Origin: JAZRPG01 sp045649105
GTDB lineage: Bacteria; Bacillota; Clostridia; Oscillospirales; JAAYXM01
Assembly: GCA_045649105.1 (NCBI GenBank)
Contig: JAZRPG010000045.1
Coordinates: forward strand, 14,209 to 78,208
Length of the DNA: 64,000 nucleotides
Reading direction: 5' to 3'
The position numbers and the translations under genes are program-made. The stretch's first letter is position 1; every line of letters starts with the position of its first letter. Positions 58,831 through 64,000 of this stretch are shown here, in pieces. The notes below the pieces were generated by a model. The model did not search any database, was not told where the DNA came from, and was given only the letters and a program-made list of their open reading frames with translations.

Positions 58831-60534
58831 TTAATTTGCAAGCTCCTGTGCGGCGGCGGCAAAGCTCTCAGCGCGGCGGCGCGCCTCTTCCGCCGAAGCT
58901 CCGTGCGCAAGCACATATACCTTTATTTTAGGCTCCGTACCCGATGGGCGGATTATAAAGCGCGTATCGTCAGAAAGCTCAAAATACAGCACATCAGAGC
59001 CGGAAATCCCAAGCGCCTCACCGTCACTCGCAATTCCTTCAAGATAATCACGCACACGGCTGACGGCAACGCCTGCAATCTCACGGGGCGGTGTATTCCG
59101 AAGCTTCTCCATGATTTCTTTCCTCCGCGCAAGGCCGCTTGAGCCCGGCATAACGACATTTATTGTCCGCTCTTCGAAATATCCGTACTTCTCAAAAAGC
59201 CTCTGCAGCGCATCATACAGCGTCATTCCCGAAAGCCTGTAGCTCGCTGCCATTTCAGCTATCATGACCGAGGCGGTCACAGCATCCTTATCGCGGCAGA
59301 AATCGCCGATAAGATACCCGTACGACTCCTCATAGCCCATAATAAAGCCTTCGCTTCCCGTCTTTTCTATCTTCTCTGCAATAAACTTAAACCCGGTAAA
59401 CGTATCATAAAGCTTCACCCCGTGCATCTCGCACACGCGGCGCGCCATCTCTGTCGTAACTATCGTCTTTATCGCATAAGCATTTTCAGGAAGCTTGCCG
59501 AGCTTCTTTTTCGCGCGGATTATATAATCAAGAAGCAGGACGCCCATCTGATTTCCCGAAATCGTCACATACTCTCCGTCACGGTTTCTTACTACCGCGC
59601 CGACGCGGTCAGCATCCGGGTCCGTGCCGATTATAAGGTCAACATCCTCTTTTTTTGCAAGCCGGACAGCGCAGTCAAAGCCCTCGCGGTTTTCGGGATT
59701 AGGGCTCTTTACCGTCGGGAAATCCCCATCCGGTACTGACTGTTCAGGCACGCTGATTATATTTTTAAAGCCCATTCTTCCGAGCGCCTCGGGAACAAGC
59801 TTATACCCTGCGCCGTGGAACGGGGTATAGACAATCTTCATATCGCGGCCTGCCTCGGCTGCAGCTTCTTTATCTATTACGCAGGAGAGCACATGATGAA
59901 GAAATGCCTCATCCACCTCTTCACCTATAACAGTTATGAGCCCTCGCTTCAGCGCGCGGTCATAGTCCATTCTCTTTATTCCGCAAAATATATCGGTCTT
60001 CTCTATTTCAGCAAGCACCACCTCTGCCTCTTTCGGCGGAAGCTGTGCCCCGTCCTCCCAGTACGCTTTGTAGCCGTTGTACTCTTTCGGATTGTGGCTT
60101 GCCGTTATATTTATTCCGGCTATACAATCCATTGCCCTTATCGCAAAGGAAAGCTCCGGCGTCGGACGCAGTGACTCAAAAAGAAACACACGGATTCCGT
60201 TTGCCGCAAGTACGCATGCCGCCTCGCGCGAAAACTCCTCGCTCCCCTGTCTGCAATCCATTGCTATTGCAACGCCGCGCCGCATTGCCTCTCTTCCTTT
60301 TCCGCGGATAAGAGCCGCAATCCCCTGTGTCGCCTGACGCACGGTGTATACATTCATTCTGTTAATGCCCATACCGAGCACACCGCGCAGCCCTGCCGTG
60401 CCGAATGTGAGCGGTGTGTAAAACCTGTCCTCAATCTCGGCCTCATTGCCGCTTATTCCGAGAAGCTCAGAAAGCTCCTCCTCTGATAATTTTCCTGAGT
60501 TTATCCACTTTTCATATTCTGCCCGATAATCCAT
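58831..60534 (-). CDS. Phosphohexomutase (phosphoglucomutase/phosphomannomutase type)
   Basis: A 567-residue alpha-D-phosphohexomutase that moves phosphate between C1 and C6 of hexoses. The catalytic Ser is in ITASHNPKEYNGYKAYW, the metal loop is GTDPDADRVGAVV, the sugar loop is MGYEESYGYLIG, and the phosphate-binding loop is IRPSGTEPKIKVYVLAHG. The length is that of PgcA-type phosphoglucomutases. ATG follows GGGAGG by five bases. It is in the same direction as rlmH and ends before the convergent PHP gene. Confidence 0.96.
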   Translation of the reverse strand: MDYRAEYEKWINSGKLSEEELSELLGISGNEAEIEDRFYTPLTFGTAGLRGVLGMGINRMNVYTVRQATQGIAALIRGKGREAMRRGVAIAMDCRQGSEEFSREAACVLAANGIRVFLFESLRPTPELSFAIRAMDCIAGINITASHNPKEYNGYKAYWEDGAQLPPKEAEVVLAEIEKTDIFCGIKRMDYDRALKRGLITVIGEEVDEAFLHHVLSCVIDKEAAAEAGRDMKIVYTPFHGAGYKLVPEALGRMGFKNIISVPEQSVPDGDFPTVKSPNPENREGFDCAVRLAKKEDVDLIIGTDPDADRVGAVVRNRDGEYVTISGNQMGVLLLDYIIRAKKKLGKLPENAYAIKTIVTTEMARRVCEMHGVKLYDTFTGFKFIAEKIEKTGSEGFIMGYEESYGYLIGDFCRDKDAVTASVMIAEMAASYRLSGMTLYDALQRLFEKYGYFEERTINVVMPGSSGLARRKEIMEKLRNTPPREIAGVAVSRVRDYLEGIASDGEALGISGSDVLYFELSDDTRFIIRPSGTEPKIKVYVLAHGASAEEARRRAESFAAAAQELAN

Positions 60535-60544
60535 ATGTACCTCC

Positions 60545-61018
60545 CTACTTATGATATCCCGAGCCCTCTTCTATTTTAAATGCGCGGTATATCTGCTCAA
60601 GAAGCATTACGCGCGCAAGGTGGTGCGGAAAGGTCATCTCCGACATGGAAAGCCTTATATCCGCACAGCGCTTTATCTCCTCCGAAAGCCCGTTTGAACC
60701 TCCGATAATAAAGCAAATGCGCGATTTTCCGCTGCATTTTACATCTGCCATAAGCTTTGAAAACTCAACACTTGAAAAGGCTTTCCCCTCAATACACATG
60801 CAGATGACAAACGCACCGTTGCCTATTTTTTCTTTTATTCTCTTAGCCTCACGCGAAAGCGCCGGCTCAATTTCGCCACGGGCTGATACCGGTATTTCCG
60901 GAATCTCGCTTACCGTAAGCCTTGCGTACGGCATAAGGCGCTTCGTATACTCCGCGCAGGCTTCGGAGAAATACCGCTCGTGCAGCTTTCCAACGCATAT
61001 TATGTCTATACTCACCAT
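60545..61018 (-). CDS. rlmH: 23S rRNA (pseudouridine-1915-N3)-methyltransferase RlmH
   Basis: RlmH methylates a pseudouridine in helix 69 of 23S rRNA at the ribosome active site. SPOUT signatures: SIDIICVGKLHERYFSEACA, FVICMCIEGKAFSSVEFSKL, ICFIIGGSNGLSEEIKR and MTFPHHLARVMLLEQIYRAF. The frame extends 94 codons further into walJ, but the ATG at 61018 after GGGG gives 157 residues, the normal size. It begins 2 bp from the walJ stop, so the genes are coupled. Confidence 0.96.
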   Translation of the reverse strand: MVSIDIICVGKLHERYFSEACAEYTKRLMPYARLTVSEIPEIPVSARGEIEPALSREAKRIKEKIGNGAFVICMCIEGKAFSSVEFSKLMADVKCSGKSRICFIIGGSNGLSEEIKRCADIRLSMSEMTFPHHLARVMLLEQIYRAFKIEEGSGYHK

Positions 61019-61020
61019 AG

Positions 61021-61818
61021 CTATTTCCCCACTGTCACAAGCTCTCCGCGCTTGCCCCTGGGCGCAACGCTCAACATAATATCGACCCCGGGGATTCTGC
61101 CGCTTAATGTAAGTGCTGAATGCACCTCGGTATACGCCTCCGACGGCGTATTGTTCTCGGCGCTCAGATGTCCGAGTATAAAATGCTTTGTACCGCTGTC
61201 TGCCGCAAGCACTGCGCATCTTGCGCAATCCTTGTTTGACAGATGCCCGCGACCGCCTGATATCCTCGCCTTGAGAAATTCGGGATACCTTCCGCAGCAA
61301 AGACGACGCTCGTCGTAGTTTGCCTCAATCAGAAGCACATCCGCCCCTGCTATGTTTTCAAACAGCTTCTCGTCAACATGCCCGATGTCCGTAGCTATTG
61401 CAATGCTCTTGCCTTGTCCTTCAATACGGTACGCAAAGCTCTCGTCCGTGTCATGCGGCGTATTAAACCCGAGCACAGAAAGACCTGACAGCGCCGTTTT
61501 CACTCCTGCTTTAATTTCCTCAATGCGCCCGTGAAGGTCAGGCTCCCGCCGGTATATACCCTGCGCCGTGCCGTGTGAGGCAAACACGCGGATATTCTTA
61601 TTCCTCTGCAAAAGAGCATTTAGTCCGCAGATATGGTCCGAGTGCTCATGCGTAATAAATACGGCATCAAGCTCCGACACGCCGAGCTCCGGCACGCCGA
61701 GCTCGCGGATTATTCGTCTTGCCGATATGCCTGCATCTATAAGTATATTCACTTTCCCGTCAGATATGTATGTGCAGTTTCCGTCAGACCCGCTTGCAAG
61801 TGTGCAAACCTTCAGCAT
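61021..61818 (-). CDS. MBL-fold hydrolase WalJ/YycJ
   Basis: A 265-residue metallo-beta-lactamase-fold protein: VCTLASGSDGNCTYISDGK at the start, the metal motif FITHEHSDHICGL, and GHLSNKDCARCAV near the end. In Firmicutes YycJ/WalJ is a 5'-to-3' exonuclease-like partner of cell division and repair, encoded after walRK. The segment ELGVPELGVSELDAV carries a short tandem ELGV repeat. It is followed by rlmH as in Bacillus and Streptococcus; upstream is murA with its own terminator. Confidence 0.9.
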   Translation of the reverse strand: MLKVCTLASGSDGNCTYISDGKVNILIDAGISARRIIRELGVPELGVSELDAVFITHEHSDHICGLNALLQRNKNIRVFASHGTAQGIYRREPDLHGRIEEIKAGVKTALSGLSVLGFNTPHDTDESFAYRIEGQGKSIAIATDIGHVDEKLFENIAGADVLLIEANYDERRLCCGRYPEFLKARISGGRGHLSNKDCARCAVLAADSGTKHFILGHLSAENNTPSEAYTEVHSALTLSGRIPGVDIMLSVAPRGKRGELVTVGK

Positions 61819-61869
61819 TTTAAAAAAATTCTCCTTTTAGACACAGGAAAGCCGCGCTCCGTGTGCCCG

Positions 61870-61900
61870 TAAAAATCAAGGAGCGACATTTGCCGCTCCT
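61870..61900 (-). terminator. Terminator of murA
   Basis: On the minus strand AGGAGCG and CGCTCCT form a 7-bp stem with an 8-base loop, then TGATTTTTAC. It starts about 20 bp after the murA stop. Confidence 0.75.
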
Positions 61901-61919
61901 AATATATGACATTTCTGTT

Positions 61920-63209
61920 TTACTGTGCCTGCGCAACTGCTGCGCTGTCCGGCATCTCAACTCTCCGTATATGTGCGCCGAGCATTGTCAGCTTCTCAAC
62001 AATGTGGTCATATCCGCGCTCAATGTGCGATATGTCCTCCACCTCAGTCGTCCCGCTTGCGGCAAGGCCTGCAATAACAAGTGCCGCGCCGGCACGCAAA
62101 TCACACGCACGCACAGGGGCACCCATAAGCCCATCGACACCCTCGATGATTGCGACCTTTCCGTCAACCTGAATCTGCGCACCCATTCGGCGAAGCTCCT
62201 CGACATATCTGTACCTGCTGTCCCATACACCCTCAGTTACAAGACTCATTCCGCTTGCCATCGTCAGAATGACAGTCGCCTGAGGCTGCATGTCTGTGGG
62301 GAAGCCCGGGTACGGCAGAGTTTTTATATTCGTCTTATTAAGCGGTCCGAAGCGGCGGATAAGAATCGAATCGTCATTCTCCGTAACCTCTACACCCATC
62401 TCTACAAGCTTTGCCGTAATGCACTCAAGATGCTTCGGTATAACATTGCGCACGAGAACCTCGCCGCCTGCAGCCGCTACAGCCGCCATATATGTCCCCG
62501 CCTCTATCTGGTCAGGTATTATTGTATATGTTCCGCCATCTATTTTTTTGACGCCGCGCACCTTGATTACATCAGTGCCCGCGCCGCTTACATTCGCCCC
62601 CATGGAGTTTAAGAAGTTTGCAAGGTCAACTATGTGCGGCTCCTTTGCGGCATTTTCAATAACAGTCGTCCCGTCGGCAAGAACGGCAGCAAGAATTGTA
62701 TTTATCGTTGCGCCGACAGACACAACATCGAGATATACAGACGCCGCCTTAAGCCTTCCCACAGACTCTGCAAAGACATATCCGTTCTGAACATCGACAT
62801 TTGCGCCGAGAAGCTTGAATGCCTTTGTGTGCTGGTCTATCGGGCGGTCTCCGAGGTTGCAGCCGCCGGGAAGCGCCACCTGCGCCGAGCCGAATCTTCC
62901 GAGCATCGCACCTATCAGGTAATACGAAGCGCGTATCATGCGTGCCATATCGTAATTTGCCTTTGTCGTTCTTATTTTCTGACAGTTTATTTCAACGCAG
63001 TTTCTGTTTATAAGGCGCACATCTGCTCCCAAATCCCTCAAAAGGTCGAGCATGAGCGTAACATCGTTAATTTCCGGGACATTTTCAATTCTGCATGTGC
63101 CGTCGACGAGTAAAGCCGCGGGAATAATCGCCACAGCAGCATTTTTCGCACCGCTTATCGTTATTTCACCACGCAGCTTATGGCCGCCATCTATCACATA
63201 TTTTGTCAA
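61920..63209 (-). CDS. murA: UDP-N-acetylglucosamine 1-carboxyvinyltransferase MurA
   Basis: MurA makes the first committed step of peptidoglycan, moving enolpyruvyl from PEP to UDP-GlcNAc. Landmarks: GGHKLRGEITISGAKNAAVA at the N-terminus, the Cys loop ALPGGCNLGDRPIDQHTKAF near residues 113-132 (fosfomycin-binding Cys), and GFPTDMQPQATVILTMA. The Cys is present, so it should be fosfomycin-sensitive. The start is TTG at 63209, after GAGGGTGG. 429 residues. Placed next to walJ and a YycI-like gene, as in the walRK region. Confidence 0.97.
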   Translation of the reverse strand: MTKYVIDGGHKLRGEITISGAKNAAVAIIPAALLVDGTCRIENVPEINDVTLMLDLLRDLGADVRLINRNCVEINCQKIRTTKANYDMARMIRASYYLIGAMLGRFGSAQVALPGGCNLGDRPIDQHTKAFKLLGANVDVQNGYVFAESVGRLKAASVYLDVVSVGATINTILAAVLADGTTVIENAAKEPHIVDLANFLNSMGANVSGAGTDVIKVRGVKKIDGGTYTIIPDQIEAGTYMAAVAAAGGEVLVRNVIPKHLECITAKLVEMGVEVTENDDSILIRRFGPLNKTNIKTLPYPGFPTDMQPQATVILTMASGMSLVTEGVWDSRYRYVEELRRMGAQIQVDGKVAIIEGVDGLMGAPVRACDLRAGAALVIAGLAASGTTEVEDISHIERGYDHIVEKLTMLGAHIRRVEMPDSAAVAQAQ

Positions 63210-63362
63210 GTCCCGCCACCCTCATTTCATATGCTTTTATAAATATCAGTATAAGTAAAAGGCGCCTGTTTTACTCGCCCGAAGATAAAACAAAATCTTT
63301 ATGAAAATTATAGCAGATATCACTAAAAATTGCAAAGAAAATTTAAAAATATAATTAATTAT

Positions 63363-64000
63363 TCAGAAATTCATTATTTTGCCCGTCCCGGCGTTGATAT
63401 AGAACATCTCTGTATCTGCCGCGATGCGCATTACGGGAGTCAGCGAAATTATATTCGGAGTCGATATTGTTGCGGCATATCCGTATTCTATATCCGTTAT
63501 TCTGAGTTTTTCTTTTCTGCTGTCCTTTATCGCATCTGCAAATTCGAGCATGAGCGATGATGATGAAAGGACGCGCTCCTCCGTATAGGTGAGCGCACCG
63601 CGCCGGGCTATCCTGCCATATGCAATGACGCTCCCGTCCTCTGATATTTTTGCCGGAACATCGTAATTAAAAACATGCATTCCGTCAAAAAACTGCGGTA
63701 TTTTTACGGAAAAGCCGCCGCTTTCTCCCTCACACGAGATTTTTCTCAAATCGGCAGAAAGTCCGAGCCTTTTTGAAAGCTGCCTCGCAAGTCCGGCCGC
63801 CTCCTCAGATGTTTTTATATCCCGTCCTGCAGAATAGACAAGTGAAAATGAGTTCTGTAAAAACAATATGTTTCCGGTCTTTCCCGTATATACCGTTCCT
63901 TCTTCCGTCTCGCTCTCGGAAACATCTCCGAGTATTGATGACGCAATCTTTTTTGTATCCGGCCCTTTGTTTTCAAGCACAGCGGGGCGTATTGTCACCG
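63363..64000 (-). CDS. YycI-like regulatory protein (partial, 5' end off the right edge)
   Basis: Only 211 residues are visible; the frame is open to the right edge and the GTG at 63998 is not a credible start. The C-terminal part (YGYAATISTPNIISLTPVMR, then IAADTEMFYINAGTGKIMNF) resembles YycH/YycI proteins, which are membrane-anchored regulators of the WalK kinase. Gene order (this gene, murA, walJ, rlmH) supports the wal-locus reading, but the sequence match is only suggestive. A WalK gene would be expected beyond the edge. Confidence 0.6.
   Translation of the reverse strand, partial: VTIRPAVLENKGPDTKKIASSILGDVSESETEEGTVYTGKTGNILFLQNSFSLVYSAGRDIKTSEEAAGLARQLSKRLGLSADLRKISCEGESGGFSVKIPQFFDGMHVFNYDVPAKISEDGSVIAYGRIARRGALTYTEERVLSSSSLMLEFADAIKDSRKEKLRITDIEYGYAATISTPNIISLTPVMRIAADTEMFYINAGTGKIMNF

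Noticed and set aside
61019..61300. N-terminal extension of RlmH by 94 codons
   Set aside because: It overlaps walJ in another frame and is very Arg-rich. RlmH is about 157 residues, and the ATG at 61018 has a ribosome site.
1..64000. CRISPR arrays, tRNA or rRNA genes, transposases, integrases and phage genes
   Set aside because: I saw no evenly spaced repeats, no cloverleaf or rRNA segment, and no mobile-element protein in the frames.

Overview
The window is a chromosomal segment of about 64 kb from a low-to-mid GC Gram-positive anaerobe. The best fit is an endospore-lineage member of the Clostridia (Bacillota). The evidence is the rimP-nusA-ylxR-ylxQ-infB translation operon, spoVT, an ftsEX / M23 hydrolase / S41 protease operon, a walJ-rlmH neighbourhood, perfect sigma-A type promoters with GGAGG ribosome sites, and a rubrerythrin / flavodiiron / rubredoxin oxygen-defence cluster. 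I see no rRNA, tRNA, CRISPR array, insertion sequence, integrase or phage gene. Both edges cut a gene (dprA on the left, a YycI-like gene on the right).

Layout. From 1 to 22.2 kb every gene is on the minus strand. First come dprA, a SpoU-type RNA methyltransferase, an unknown membrane protein, lysS and greA, driven by a consensus promoter at 4287-4315. Next is a cell-wall module (PucR-like regulator, ftsE, ftsX, coiled-coil M23 hydrolase, S41 protease). It is followed by the translation operon rimP-nusA-ylxR-ylxQ-infB-(rbfA fused to nrnA)-truB-ribF with its own promoter and leader hairpin, a second S41 protease, a DUF1934 protein, murI and ddl. From 22 to 30 kb lie a hemolysin III protein, clpB with an upstream ribbon-helix-helix protein, an orphan sugar-ABC ATPase (plus strand) and ahcY. 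From 30.5 to 39.7 kb is a plus-strand run: secA, a large secreted phosphodiester glycosidase, an M24 peptidase, mnmA, cysE and an esterase.

From 39.8 to 43.3 kb is the most unusual cassette: an HPr-kinase-like protein, a PqqD-like protein, an S24/S26 peptidase with a Ser/His pattern and an ABC exporter. They are translationally coupled behind one promoter, with a Cys-rich DUF1540 protein divergent to them and no recognisable precursor peptide or radical SAM enzyme. The 43-50 kb region holds spoVT, two small regulatory pairs with clear palindromic operators (Xre with a zinc-ribbon membrane protein; MarR with azlCD), and a DegV / PlsC / GT8 set that looks lipid- or envelope-related. From 50 to 58.8 kb are a fused nucleotidyltransferase-sugar kinase, a sugar-type solute-binding lipoprotein with no permeases nearby, and a Crp/Fnr-controlled oxidative-stress cluster (rubrerythrin, a 52-residue rubredoxin, flavodiiron protein, flavin reductase-rubredoxin). 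From 58.8 kb to the end are a phosphohexomutase, rlmH, walJ, murA and a YycI-like protein.

Operon statements come from gene spacing, overlaps, promoters and hairpins read directly from the sequence. Functions come from recognised family motifs, not from database searches.
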